Positions 44,767-57,211 of a DNA stretch of 64,000 nucleotides are shown here, in pieces. How positions within the stretch are numbered: position 1 is the stretch's first letter; each line of letters opens with the position of its first letter. Below the pieces are notes generated by a model, which did no database searches, was not told the origin of the DNA, and worked only from the letters and a program-made list of their open reading frames with translations. The position numbers and the translations under genes were made by a program. Source of the DNA: Heloderma charlesbogerti (Eukaryota; Chordata; Lepidosauria; Squamata; Helodermatidae); assembly GCA_026122225.1 (NCBI GenBank), contig JANEZZ010002761.1:1-64000 (forward strand), read 5' to 3'.

Positions 44767-45384
44767 TAGGGATGTTAGAGAATTCCGCCACAGATCCCAG
44801 GGAGGCCGAATTCCAGTGAATTCGGGCCCCTGGAATCCATGGCGGAACGGAGCAACCCGCCTCACCACCCCGCGAAAGCCCCGCGAAATGGAGCCTACGG
44901 GGCTGTGGCTCTGGCAGCAGCTCCGGCGGCGGCGACAGCTCCGGCAGCTCTAGCCACTGTTGGGCTGCAGCCGCAAATGGCGGCCACTACGCCGGCCACC
45001 ATTTGCGTCCCTGGCAAGCCGTGATAGGCTACTTAAGTGTCTACGTAGCCTATCACGGCTCAGGGCAGGGCCATGTATATATTTACATAGCCTATCACGG
45101 CGAAAGACAGGGGCGCAAATGGCATAGCGACAGCCATTTGCGCCCATCTTTTGCCATGATAGGCTACATAAATATATACATAGCCTATCACGGCAATAGG
45201 AAGGAATGCAAATGGCGGCGGCCATAGCCACCGCCATTTGCGTCCGTGTCTTTAGCTGTGATAGGCTACATATATATTTATGTAGCCTATCACGGCTAAA
45301 GACATGGACGCAAAAGGCAGCGTCTACGGCGGACACCATTTGCGCCCCTGCGCAGCCCAGCAGCGGCCGGATATCTGGCTATGG
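44767..45384. mobile_element. hAT-like non-autonomous element, copy 3 (right end lost)
   Basis: Begins TAGGGATG after CAGAAAAG. The interior is a chain of alternating hairpins. The GTGATAGGCTAC...GTAGCCTATCAC type occurs at 45019-45058, 45153-45194 and 45252-45299, plus a half copy at 45072-45100. The GCAAATGGC...GCCATTTGC type occurs at 45103-45152, 45203-45245 and 45299-45347. Its right terminus is missing: the sequence runs straight into BovB. Confidence 0.75.
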
Positions 45385-47822
45385 GCATTCGGTGGCCAAA
45401 ATATTTGAGCTTCAGCTTCAGTATCTGTCCTTCTAATGAGCACTGAGGGTTGATTTCCTTTAGGATGGACTGATTTGACCTCCTTGCAGTCCAGGGGACT
45501 CGTAAGAGTCTTCTCCAGCACCACAGTTCGAAAGCATCCATTCTTCGGCGCTCAGCCTTCCTTATAGTCCAGCTCTCACAGCCATACGTTGCTACTGGGA
45601 AAACCATAGCTTTGATTATAAAAACCTTTGTTGGCAAGGTGATGTCTCTGCTTCTTACTATGCTGTCTAAGTTTGCCATAGCTTCCCTCCCAAGGAGCAG
45701 GCGACTTTTAATTTCATGGCTACAGTCACCGTCTGCGGTGATCTTGGAGCCCAAGAAAATAAAATCTGTCACTGCTTCCATTTCTTCCCCTTCTATATGC
45801 CAGGAAGTGATGGGGCCAGATGCCATGATCTTCGTTTTTTTAATGTTGAGTTTCAAACCAGCTTTTGCACTCTCCACTTTCACCCTCAACAAGAGGCTCT
45901 TTAGATCCTCTTCGCTTTCTGCCATTAGGGTGGTATCGTCTGCGTATCTGAGGGTGTTGATAATTCTCCCGGCAATCTTAATTCCGACCTGTGATTCATC
46001 CAACCTGGCGTTTCTCATCATGTACTCTGCATATAAGTTAAATAAGCAGGGCGACAATATGCAGTCTTGTCGTACCCAATTTTGAACCAATCAGTTGTTC
46101 CATGTCCGGTTCTTACTGTTGCTTCTTGACCCTCATACAGGTTTCTCAGGAGACAGGTAAGGTGGTCTGGTACTCCCATCTCTTTACGAATTTGCCACAG
46201 TTTGTTGTGATCCACACAATCAAAGGCTTTAGCATAGTCAATGAAGCAGAAATACACGTTTTTCTGGAATTCTCTTGCTTTTTCCATGATCCAGCGAATG
46301 TTGGCGATTTGATCTCTAGTTCCTCTGCCTCTTCGGAATCCAGCTTGTACTTCCGGTAGTTCTCAGTTCACATACTGCTGAAGCCTAGCTTGTAGGATTT
46401 TGAGCATAACCTTGCTGGCATGTGAAATGAGCACAAATGTACGGTAGTTTGAACACTCTTTGGCATTGCCCTTCTTTGGAAATGGAATGTAAACTGACCT
46501 TTTCCAGTCTTGTGGTCACTGTTGAGTGTTCCAAATTTGTTGGCATATTGAGTGCAGCACTTTAACAGCATCATCTTCTTGGATTTTAAATAGCTCAGCT
46601 GGAATACTGTCATCTCCACTAGCTTTGTTGCTACTAATGCTTCCTAAGGCCCACTTGACTTCACTCTCGAGGATGTCCGGCTCAAGTTCAGTGACCGCAC
46701 TATCATGGCTATCAGGGACATTCAGATCTTTCCTGTATAGTTCTTCTGTGTCTTCTTGCCACCTCTTCTTAATCTCATCTGCTTCTGTTAGGTCCCTGCC
46801 TTCTTTGTCCTTTATCATGCCCGTCTTTGCAGAAAACGTTCCCTTGAGATCTCCGATTTTCTTGAAAAGATCTCTAGTCTTTCCCATTCTATTGTTTTCC
46901 TCGATTTCTTTGCATTGTTCATTGAAGAAGGCCTTCTTGTCTCTCCTTGCTATTCTCTGGAAATCTGCATTCAGTTGGGTATATCTTCCCCTTTCTCCCT
47001 TGCTTTTCGCTTCCCTTCTTTCCTCAGCTACTTGTAAAGCCTCATCAGACACCCACTTTGCTTTCTTGCATTTCTTTTTCTTTGGGATGGATTGAGTTGC
47101 TGCCTCCTGAACAATGTTATGGACCTCCGTCCATAGTTCCTCAGGCACTCTATCTATCAGGTCTAATCCCTTAAATCTATTCCTCACTTCCACTGTATAT
47201 TCATAAGGGATATGATTTAGGTCATACCTGAATGGCTTAGTGGTTTTCTCTACGTTCTTCAATTTAAGCCGAAATTTTGCAACAAGAAGCTCATGATCAG
47301 AGCCACAGTCAGCTCCAGGTCTTGTTTTGACTGACTGTATAGAGCTTCTCCATCTTTGGCTGCAAAGGACATAATCAATCTGATTTCGATATTGACCATC
47401 TGGTGATATCCATGTGTAGAGTCGCCTCTTGGAAAAGAGTGTTTGCTATGATCAGCGTGTTCTCTTGGCAAAACTCTATTAGCTTCATTTTGTACACCAA
47501 GGCCATGCTTGCCAGTTATCCCGGTGATTTCTTGACTTCCTACTTTAGCATGCCAATCCTCTATGATGAAAAGGACATCTTTTTTGGTGTTAGTTTTAGA
47601 AGGTGTTGTAGGTCTTCATAGAACCGATCAACCTCAGCTTCTTCGGCATCAGTGGTTGGGGCACAGACTTGAATTACTGTGATGTTGAATGGTTTGCCTT
47701 GGATTCATACTGAGATCATTCTATCGTTTTTGAGATTGTGCGCCAGTACTGCTTTTCCCACCCTTTTATTGACTATGAGTGCTACTCCATTTCTTCTAAG
47801 GGATTCTTGCCCACAGTAGTAG
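45385..47822 (-). mobile_element. RTE-BovB LINE copy 3, lacking both ends
   Basis: Homology to the full-length BovB spans roughly its 7535-9990. The 5' truncation (47822) is ordinary. The 3' end is unusual: about 230 bases, including the last codons and the ACA tail, are missing at the junction with the hAT-like element, so the end was lost after insertion or in a rearrangement. Confidence 0.93.
45390..47800 (-). pseudogene. BovB endonuclease/RT, frameshifted
   Basis: The frame is broken into pieces at 47262-46516 (linker and RT start, DRVPEELWTEVHNIVQEAA), 46287-46018 (FIDYAKAFDCVDHN) and 46090-45390 (LRYADDTTLMAES and C-terminal region). The endonuclease section above 47262 is also shifted. 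The GVRQGC motif is damaged (NWVRQDCILSPCLF). Not functional. Confidence 0.9.
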
Positions 47823-48712
47823 AGGCAATATGTATCACAAGGCAATATGATTACACATCAATAAACGTAAAATACAAGTATGCCTCTTGATCAACATTTG
47901 TTTTCCATATTTGTAGCTGGTTTGCACTTGCCTTTCAACTGCTCTTTTAGGTAAACACAAATACTACTTAAGTGCTTATGCATGACCACCACAGTTCTCG
48001 TTTTATCTTAATAGAACTGGCAGTTCCATATATCTAGTACAGCATTAAACAAATCAATAAAAAACCAAAAGAACGCAGGAAAAAATGCCTTATTGCTGTA
48101 CTAAATTAACCTACTGGCCAGTGAAAGTCTCATGACCTAAAGGCATTGGTATTCTACTTATTGGTCTTTTGATTGCTTCATCGCATTTTTTCCTGCAGAA
48201 CAAACATTTCAAAAATATTACAGAAGAGTCTAAAAGGGTACAAGTTCATAATGATTTTCATATACACAGAAATCATTTCCTATTCCCATCCCTTTCAACT
48301 TTTGACACCAAGCAGGCTGAAGTAGTGAGTGTATATAATACAGAAGTGAAACCAGGATCAAACAGTTGTTTTCCCCACAAACTTACTTGAAAAAAGCTCA
48401 TCAATGAACATAAAAACAGACACACTATATTCTCACCCTTAACAGGAATTTGGCTTGATAGAATCTCTGAATAAAGTCTATATTAAACTTTTATTTTGTA
48501 ATTTTAAACATGGAGCAGCAAAATACAGCACCATAGACTGAGTTTACTAAAATTATTATTTTTGTGGTCAGTGAAGCAAGTACTTTTTTGCTGAGTTATG
48601 GAAGGGCTGTATGCACATAGATAATATTGTAAAACTGCTTTACCGATGACTGCTGCACTGACAATTGTGAAAAGGCTGCACTAACAATTTGATTTAAGAA
48701 AAACAGTACTAA
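47823..48712. other. No recognised gene
   Basis: Anonymous A/T-rich DNA. Confidence 0.4.
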
Positions 48713-49712
48713 AAGGATGCCCCAGTCAACAGGCTGGCCACAGCTTTCTGGACCAGCTGAAGTTCCTGAACAGTTTTCAAAGGCAGTCCCATATATAGCG
48801 CATTACAGTGGTCCAACTGGGATGTAACTAAGGCATGCATAACAGTGGACAGATTAGACATCTCTAGGAAAGGGCATAGTTGGCACACTAGCCTCAGCTG
48901 TGCAAATGCACTTATGGCCACTGCTAAGACCTGGGAATCCAGATTCAGGGCCGAGCCCAAGAGTACATCCAAACTGTGAGCCTGAATCTTCAGGGGAAGT
49001 GTAACCCCATCCAGCACAGGTTGAATCCCTATTCCCTGATCTGCCTTTTGACTGACCAAAAGCATATCTGCCCTGCCTGGATTAAGCTTCAATTTGTTTG
49101 TCCTCATCCAGTCCATTACCAATGTCAGGCACTAATTTAGAAGCAGAGCTTCCTTAGATTTAGATGTATTTAGAGCTTCCTTGGATTTAGATGGAAAGGA
49201 GAGATAGAGCTGGGTTTCACCAGCATACTGGTGGCACTGAACCCCAAAGCTCCAGACAATCGCTCCCAGCAATTTCATGTATATGTTAAATAGCATGGAG
49301 GATCAGATGGAACCCTGAGGGACACCACAGGCAATGGCCACAGTGTCGAACAGGAATCCCCCAGCACCACCTTCTGAGACTGCCTCTCCAAGAAGAACTG
49401 GAGCCACCGTATAACTGGGTATCACTGCCTCTCAGTCCCACCTCAGACAGTTGCCTCAGAAGGATACCATGGTCAATGGTATTGAAAGCTGCTGAAAGGT
49501 CCAGTAGAACTAACAGGGACACACTCCCCCTGTCCAGTTCCCAGCATAGATCATTCACCAAGGTGACCAAAGCAGTCTCTGCCCCATAATCAGGCCTGAA
49601 GCCAGATTGAAATGGATCTAGGTAATCCATCTCATCCAGAAATCCCTGGAGCTGAGAAGCCACCATACACTCCAGCACCTTGCCCAAGAATGGAATATTG
49701 AAGACCAGCACA
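48713..49712 (-). mobile_element. L2 LINE fragment, truncated at both ends
   Basis: Minus strand: NIPFLGKVLECMVASQLQGF, YLDPFQSGFRPDYGAETALV, LLVLLDLSAAFNTIDHGILL, then after a rearranged section MDWMRTNKLKLNPGRADMLL and LDHCNALYMGLPLKTVQELQ. The 3' end and 3'UTR are missing. Frameshifts and stops mark it as old. Confidence 0.88.
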
Positions 49713-49861
49713 GTAAGGAAAGTAAGGGGAGGCTTGCTTAGAATTAGATCTAACAATCTGTATTGTTAGATCTAATGATATGCCTTTAAAAGGCTACAGT
49801 GTACAGGATCGCAGCACTTTATACTGTTCTTTCTTGTTGGAATCTTAAAAAACAGAAAAAT

Positions 49862-50160
49862 ATAGGTAGTGGATACAGTGCGCTGGATCCAGAGTTCTGT
49901 GAATGGAGTTCTGCTCATGGAACAGGATAATCTTAGATCATGCATGGCTCCTACTTCTGCCTGTGCCTCCCCCAGCCCCACCCAAAAACCCAGCAACCCT
50001 GCTCTGGAGGGTTGGTGGATCCTCTGGAACAGTGTAAGAGGTGGTGTAGGGGGCTGCAGGTGGAAGGGATAATTGCCAAAAAAAACCCACACCTTAGTTC
50101 ACAGTAGCCGCCACTGGATCAAAGTCCCTTCCATGAACAGAGGGATGTTTGGATTCTACC
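49862..50160. repeat. Fold-back element, family B (copy 2)
   Basis: Shares with 31109-31402 the GGATCCAGA end and the centre GGAGGGTTGGTGGATCCTCT followed by GGAACAG. The right end has the inverted TGGATTC word. No coding capacity. Confidence 0.65.
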
Positions 50161-50214
50161 CATTAACATCTAGCTCTTAAATCTTTGATAAAGTTGCCTA
50201 GTCCTGAGGATAAA

Positions 50215-50300
50215 AATTGAGGATTCTTTATGAAGCAAAAACACTCTTTCTTGTTTAGCTGCAACAGACTAATACAGCTACCCCTCTGGAGTTTATGTAG
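50215..50300. repeat. Reptile interspersed-repeat fragment
   Basis: GCTGCAACAGACTAATACAG followed by CTACCCCTCTGGA resembles a common sauropsid repeat terminus (GCTGCAACAGACTAACACGG type). Family identity is from recollection of the motif only. Confidence 0.4.
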
Positions 50301-50441
50301 CAAGACGCTGGTACTCACACGAGCTCCCTTTTCTGGGAGACATTCACAACCCCCACTGCAGTCTCTTCCTGCACATGCCCCTGTATAGGACTTTCCTCCC
50401 TGAAAAACAGAACACACAGTCAAAAGACAATTAAATAACAT

Positions 50442-51744
50442 GAGAACGATAAGCAGTATAATTTATGTGAAGACATATAATTTGGCTCTTATTCAGCAAT
50501 TTAAAAATGATTGCCATAAAATTGTATAAGTTAGTTGTTTATTTTCACATGGAAATAATTGTTTTGAAAATCAATGCTAAGTGTAAAAAATGAATTTTCC
50601 AACAAAAACGGGATGAAAAATTGAAGAAATTGTATTCTGGTGATCTGTGATGCTGAATGAGGAGTGATTAAATATTCTAAAATAAACAAACAATCACTGG
50701 AAATTTGATCAGCAAGCAGCAAAGTTATGTAGGCTGTATCCAACTCTCTGAATGCAAATTATTCCCATAAAGCTGATATGTGTGTTTGGAGAGAACAGCA
50801 AGCTTAATGAGAACCATCACTGTGCAGATGGGAACAGAAGTTACTATTTATGAACAAAAAGCCAAAAGAATGTGAAACCACTAGTGACATCCGAAAGCTT
50901 TTCTTAGTGAAAAAAGGGTGTATTTCTTATTTAATAAAATATTTTTGAAGGGAGTCGCAACCTATACATTAAGTTACTAAGCTATTGGAATATACCAGTT
51001 CAGTATTCTTCAGTATTCAGTAATCAGTATTCTTGCTTCAATAGAAAGTTCAAATCTATCATGCCCGCAAAAGGAACGCTTCTATGGACAAAAAGTCATA
51101 GATTATAAAATGGAGCAGAGTGGGACAAAAGGAAAGAAGAAGCAGGAGTCAGTGAAATCCATTGACAGATGCTCCAAAGTAATGATGCAAAACATTAATA
51201 GTAAATAATAACAAATAAGCACTACAATAACAGAGACTATGCAGGTCATGTGAGTGAAGTGGAATAAATGGTTTCATTTTTGCAGCAGAAGCCTGTATGA
51301 GTAGCTGGGCCCGTATAATCTTCTTAGAGACCAAAACAACCCTAAATCTATATGGACTAATAACGAGGGACAATTTTCAGTTGTTGCACTTGTTTCCCCC
51401 ACACCTCCTGCCTACAATCTAAATTTTCTGTCCCAATCGTTCCCCAGTGCATTGTAAAAAATAGTTTAATTTTGGAAGAAGCCTGGAACAGGCTGCTGTT
51501 CTCACATACACAATATTTTCGCAACAAAGACAGAATAATCTGCTCCAGAGATGCCCTGATACTGTGAGAAAAATCTGAAAATGGACACCCCCTCTCCCTC
51601 TTCTTCATAAAAATACAGTAAATAAATATTGTAGCTGTGATTAAAATGGCTGCATTGGGGTATATTGAAGAATTTGATGTGAGTCAACCTGAACTTTGGG
51701 ACTTGCAGGGTCAAACGACATGTTGTATTAAATATGTAGCATGC
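50442..51744. other. No recognised gene
   Basis: Anonymous A/T-rich DNA; no repeat or exon supported. Confidence 0.4.
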
Positions 51745-51940
51745 TGCAGACCTTCTTTTTTTTACTCTAAAGTAAGCAGCCCTGATCTAGTTTAATCCTC
51801 CAGCACCACTATTTGCTTCCCAAAATCCCCCCCAACCCTGCACATCAGCACTGAGCACTGGCACACTGGAAGGTCCCCTCCTCATGTGTTGTGCTCCTGA
51901 CCTGTTTCCAATTTACTTTAGAGTAAAAAAGAAAAGAAAA
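51745..51940. repeat. Short inverted-repeat element
   Basis: TTTTTTTACTCTAAAGTAAG near 51750 is matched in reverse by TTTACTTTAGAGTAAAAAAG near 51912. The roughly 185-bp unit has arms of about 20 bp, compatible with a MITE. TSDs are not clear. Confidence 0.5.
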
Positions 51941-52289
51941 AGAAAACAAGAGGGTCAGCCTAATGCTGCTGTAAACCTGTGTAGCCCAGTCCTCTGGAAG
52001 AATGCTGGAAGCTCACCCCTTTTGACCTGGAGGAGCTGCAGTAGAAGGGGTCTTCTGAAAGGACTGTGATTATTTTTCAGCAGGAATTATCTTTCGATAT
52101 GCTTGATAATGTTATCCCAGGAGCTTGATTGTGCTGGGAAAGAGGGCACATGAAGAGTGTCATCTTCACACACCTTCTTTCCCAGTGTGATCAGGTGCCC
52201 AGAAACCTGCCAAAGAGCTGTTTGGTGAGTTGTCAGGGATCTGATAGCACCTAGGAAGGGGACAGCAAGGAGAATCATCCCTGCACGCT

Positions 52290-52680
52290 AGTGCGGATGG
52301 CACAGGGAGAATTGGGGGAGGGGTGACAGCAACATTGGGCACAAGGGCTGAGCATGGATCCCCCAACCTGCTTTGGAGGCCGATTCTGAGCTTCAGATCT
52401 GGCCCCGATCTGCTTTGGACTGATTTGGACCCAATCTGACCTGTTTCAGACCCCGGATCCAAAGCAAGGTTTGGAAATCCTAGTTATTCAGATTTTACAT
52501 TTTCCCATTGACTTACATTGAAAAACAGAAACCATCATAACTTTTTTTTTTAGCTTTTATGATAAATACATGAAATTTGGAGACCTGGCAATACCTGTGA
52601 AGGTGGTTGAACCTGCCAAAGTTCAGACAGTTAGGTCCAGTGGCTTTTGTGCTAGCCACAAGTAAAATTTGCTTTTTCAA
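52290..52680. repeat. Unclassified GATC/GGATC-rich interspersed repeat
   Basis: Words such as CCCCGATCTGCTTTGGACTG, ATTTGGACCC and CCGGATCCAAAGC, followed by CATTGACTTACATTGAAAAAC, resemble non-autonomous DNA elements common in reptiles. Boundaries and family are not established. Confidence 0.3.
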
Positions 52681-53244
52681 GAAAATCTGTCATACACCAG
52701 CTCCCTCAGTAAGTGTGTTTAGGATTGGTGCCTTTTTGTGCTTTACAGTGCGGCAGGAGGGAGGCTGGTGAAATTTTATGGAAAATTTTCTTTCACATCT
52801 TGATGAACATGAAAAAGAGGGAGGCAGATGGGTGATGCGAAGGAGAAGCAAGATGATGTCTTGTTCAGATATTGAATTATTAATATTTATTGTAAGAGTT
52901 GATTTGTGCCAGTTTTTAGGATTTATCACACAATCCTATATGTGTTTACTCACAAGTCAGTCCCACTGTGTTCAATTGCCAATTGGATTTTCTCCCAGGT
53001 AAGTGTGCATAGGACTGAGGCCTTAGCTGCCTTCCTAAGATCTCTGTAAATTTAGTTCGAAATAAACACATGTTGGATTGCACTGTTAATTCTTGAACAT
53101 TAATTTCTACACTAAGTGGAACTGCCAGATGCAACCTGCTCTGTCAGCTACAATTTTTGGTACATGGTTGGCATGTACCTGAGCAAACAAACCCTGGTGG
53201 AGGGGAGGGAAACAGAAAAAAATCAGTTGTGGAGTGGGGAGAAA

Positions 53245-53267
53245 GGTGTGTGTGTGTGTGTGTGTGT
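53245..53267. repeat. (GT)n microsatellite
   Basis: About eleven GT dinucleotides. Confidence 0.95.
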
Positions 53268-53472
53268 TTCAATCCAGCTGGGTGTGTGGACATTTCTGTT
53301 GGGGGAGGGGGGAGATATAATGAAGGAGCTTGGGGAAGGCGAATGGGTAACGTTGGGGTGCTCAGGGAGTGTGCAAGGGGGCTGTTTAAATGAGAAGGGA
53401 TCTGTCCATGAGGGCTGAGTTGAGAGGGTGAAGCTTCCGTAGAGTATCATATTTTGAAAACCTAAAATGTTT

Positions 53473-53500
53473 GTGTGTGAGTGAGTGAGTGAGTGAGTGA
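53473..53500. repeat. (GTGA)n microsatellite
   Basis: GTGTGTGAGTGAGTGAGTGA continuing to 53500. Confidence 0.95.
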
Positions 53501-54608
53501 AAAAGATTTTAACACCCCTGCATTTTTCTCAGACGTCCAACTGAAATACCCCTGCCTTACTCTCAGCTGCACTGTTTTTGGATCCTGGTTGAAGGTTGTA
53601 TATCTTATAAGGTTGTGTAATCTTAGAAGGGGGCGTGGCTGTGAAGGGGCATGGCTGAGACTATCATGAAGGGACCCTGCACTTCTGAATTTGCCACTAC
53701 ACTACTGCTTACCAACACCTTTGGTATGGATGGCTAAATATAATATTCTCAAAAATATTCCACAAGCCATAATGGAGCTGCAAATCTATTAAACCACAGT
53801 AGTGACATAGTTTGCAACTCATTCATGAGCAGAGTATTGTAGAACATGAGATAATAAAATGCACTCATTTATAGAATACCCTGATATGAAACTAGAGCAT
53901 TATTACACTAGAATAAGCTAAAATTATCACCATCTTTTCTTCAAAGTTCACCTTTTATTTAACGTTTACCATGCTGTACCAAATATTAGTGAAGATTTCT
54001 CTCCCTCCTCCCACATCAATAGTACCGTAATAATAAATAAAACACAGAGAGAAATGTATCATGCATATATTTAACTGACTTTGCTCACATAACTATGGTT
54101 TTCTAGTTTGATTAACTCAGGAAAGTCATTCGAACAATCACATCATTAGTTTCACAACAATAGGAAACTAAGAAGTCTGGGCACTCTTCCATATACGGTA
54201 TTTTAAGAGAAGTGCTTTGAGACAGGTCTATTTATAAACTAGGTTGGATATGACTATTCTAGTTCACCCACCTCCATAATTTGGCTACTCTTTGGAACTC
54301 TCAGTTTTCACACAAAATGTATCATTCACTCATTCATTATTTTTCTTGCATTATATATACACATATTCTATAAACAAAAAAACATTCAGTTTAACCTGTT
54401 GTGTTAACAGCTTTCCATGTTCATTCAAGCTCCAAAATGCTGGGAAATTACATCTGTTAAGGGCTACACCTTTTACAGATATGGTATTTAGGCAATATAC
54501 ATACAGTTTGTATCCTATACTGTGGTTAGTTCCAGATTCACCACTACCTTGGAGCTGAATGGCTGTCAGTGGCAGAGTGGTGGACCTAAGTTTCAGATTT
54601 GTCTGTTC
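53501..54608. other. No recognised gene
   Basis: Anonymous DNA; no repeat assigned. Confidence 0.4.
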
Positions 54609-54616
54609 GCTGGAAT

Positions 54617-54993
54617 TAGGGATGGACGGATTGCTTACCATCCGATCCGCAGCGTTGTCCGCTGTGGGGGGACGTGATCCGCTCCTCCCCCCCCCCCGAG
54701 TCCTCTGGAGCAGCTCTGCTCCGCAATTTCGCGGAGCCACACACCAGGTCCGGACCGCTTCCGATATGGTAATGGCAGCTGCCATTACTGTATCGCTCTG
54801 AGGAATACAGCCGCAAATGGTGTAGTGGACGCCACTTGCGGCCGTAAAGCCCTTAGTTTAATCTAATTGCAGCCGTTTACAGCATGCGGCTCCGGAGGGA
54901 ATCCTCAGGAGGCAGAGGTAAGTGATCCATTCCGCTGCAGATTCTGGAGGCCGGATTCATTTGGGTCAGCGGCAGAATTCTCCACCATCCCTA
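54617..54993. mobile_element. hAT-like non-autonomous element, copy 4
   Basis: Ends TAGGGATGG and CCATCCCTA with a perfect 8-bp TSD, GCTGGAAT (54609-54616 and 54994-55001). It is 377 bp long. The interior has a GTAATGGCAGCTGCCATTAC palindrome and a GCCGCAAATGGTG...CGCCACTTGCGGC hairpin. This is the cleanest evidence that the family makes 8-bp duplications. No transposase. Confidence 0.88.
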
Positions 54994-55035
54994 GCTGGAA
55001 TAGACACATGGAATAGACACATAGGCAATTCTAAT

Positions 55036-55107
55036 TCTATCCAACAGAATGGCAGAGTTGGAAGGGACCTTGATAGTCATCTAGTCAAGCCCCCCTGCCA
55101 TAGGTAA
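55036..55107 (-). mobile_element. CR1 3'-end fragment
   Basis: On the minus strand it reads CAAGGTCCCTTCCAACTCTG followed by CCATTCTGTTGGATAGAATT, the usual CR1 3' terminus. Only about 70 bases remain. Confidence 0.8.
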
Positions 55108-55639
55108 AAAGATGCATTTTAAAGCATATTTCCTTTTTAGCTAATTGAGGCTGCAGTACTATACCCACTTACCCAGGAGTAAATCACATAGAGTGAAAAA
55201 AAAAAAACACTTAACAAAAAAAACAACCCTACAAATACCTTGCACTTCTTCTGGGGTGCAGCACATAACTACACCTTCTCCCTTACCTAAGATGGCATCC
55301 TGCTTCCCAAAAGATGATGTACAAATGGTACTACAGAGTGAACCCCATGCAAGTCTAAGAGGGGAAAATCAGACAATACGTGCCAAACTGCTGGTGGGCA
55401 CTCAGCAAAGTTTATTTCTGGTTATAATGGCAGAATGTGATTCACCAGACTCACTCTTAAAACACAGGGCCGTGACTGAGGCCCTATAATATGTATATCA
55501 TATGTCCTTCTGAATTCACAGAATATTCCTCCTCTATGAAATTAGACAAGTATAATGAAAAAATTAGGTAACTATATTGTGGGGATATTTTATATACAAT
55601 GCAGCCTGCATTACGACAAAGTTTCTTGCTCAGTTATTT
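55108..55639. other. No recognised gene
   Basis: A-rich tracts near 55195-55225 in otherwise anonymous DNA. Confidence 0.4.
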
Positions 55640-56488
55640 GTTGGGGCCCTTCTAAGTGTACAGACTCAGGAAAGAGATCTTGGGGTTGTGGTGGACAGCT
55701 CAGTGAAGATGTCAACCCACTGTGCTGCCGCTGTAAAAAAAAAAAGGCAAACTCCATGTTAGGCAAAATTAGAAAAGGGATTGAGAATAAAACTGCCACT
55801 ATCATACTGCCCCTATATGAATCTATGGAATCTTGGAATATTGTGTATAGTTCTGGTCACCACACCTAAAAAAAGATATTGCAGAACTGGAAAAAGTGCA
55901 GAAAGAGGCAACTAAAATGATCAAGGGGAGCATCTCCCCTATGAGGGAAGGTTACAACAGCTGGGATTGTTTAGCATAGAAAAAAGGAGGGTAAGGGGAG
56001 ACATGATAGAGGTCTACAAAATTGTGCATGATGTGAAGAATGTGGATAGGGAGACATTTTTTCTCCCACTCTCAAAATACTAGAACCCGGGGTCATCCTA
56101 TCAATTTGATTGGTGGGAGATTCAGGACAGATAAAAGGAAGTATTCTTCACACAGCGCATAAACTATGGAACTTGCTACCACAGGATGTAGTGAAGGCCA
56201 CCAATTTGGATGGCTTTAAAAGGGGGTTGGACGAATTCCTGGAGGAAAAGGCTATCAGACAGTAGTCCTAGTGGCTATGTGCCACCTCCAGTACCAGAGG
56301 CAGTGAGCCTATGTACACAAGTTGCTGGGGAACATGGGTGGGAGGGTGCTGTTGCGCTCATGCCCTGCTTGTGGTTTCTTGCTCGACAGCTGATTGGCCA
56401 CTGAGTGAACAGAATGCTGGACTGGATGGACCCTTGGTCTGATCCAGCATGGCTCTTCTTACGTTCTTATAATTCCATGATTCTATAG
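55640..56488 (+). mobile_element. CR1 LINE 3' part
   Basis: Coding remnants include TQERDLGVVVDSSVKMSTHC and, after indels, a region equivalent to [12 protein letters not shown] and [17 protein letters not shown] long 3'UTR follows with GGACTGGATGGACCCTTGGT and CTTCTTACGTTCTTATAATT, ending CATGATTCTATAG. Its 3' end differs from the CR1 at 29461-30775, so a second CR1 family is represented. Confidence 0.88.
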
Positions 56489-57211
56489 ATCAGGTGTAGG
56501 CAATATTTTTGGGCTCATGGGCACATTTGGCAATTTGAGAAACTGTCCTGGGCACCACCACAAAATGGCATGGCTAGACACAAAGGACGGGTAACCTGCC
56601 CAAAAGACTGAGTACAAGGCAGAGGTGAGGTCTGAGCCCCAACAGACTAAACAACTCCTTTGAACTCACAGCTTTCAGCACCAACAGAAATCTATTTCAC
56701 AGAAGGCAAACTCTTTTTCTCTCCCACTCACCCTGCACCTCCTGTGCCAGCCAATTCATTACCCCCTATCTCTTTTACTGTCTCACTCTGGATCACCACC
56801 CATAGACATTTCCCTCCCCCAACCCTCTCTCTCACACACAGAAGCACCCCATGTATGTATCATGCATTAATGCATATACACACATCCCGCCCTTCTCCTC
56901 CTCACTGCAAGCACTCACTCTTTTTCAGGATCCTTCCAAAATCCCCCTAAACCCTTTCTCTTTCCCTCTTTCACACATGCAGTTTCTATCTATTCAGATA
57001 TACAAGCACACAACCTCCCTAACTCCCCAGGTTGTTCCCAGCTGGCTCCCCCAGCCCCTGCCAGCTTCCTGCTGGCTTCTCTGACCCTCCTTCCTAGACC
57101 CACCCCCAGCTTATCATACAGAAGTGATAAGAATCCCCTTTTCTTATTTCTCTTATTTTTCTTGATGGCTGGGGGTGCTGCAGGGAAAGCATCAACCTGC
57201 AGCCACTGACC
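56489..57211. other. Pyrimidine-rich stretch, no gene
   Basis: C/T-rich (many CCCTCTC and CACACAC words) at about 56700-57110. The frames there are compositional. Confidence 0.45.

Noticed and set aside
45019..45347. Regularly spaced repeats resembling a CRISPR array
   Set aside because: The repeats are hairpins alternating with other hairpins, with variable spacing and no cas genes, inside an element with hAT-like termini in a vertebrate context.
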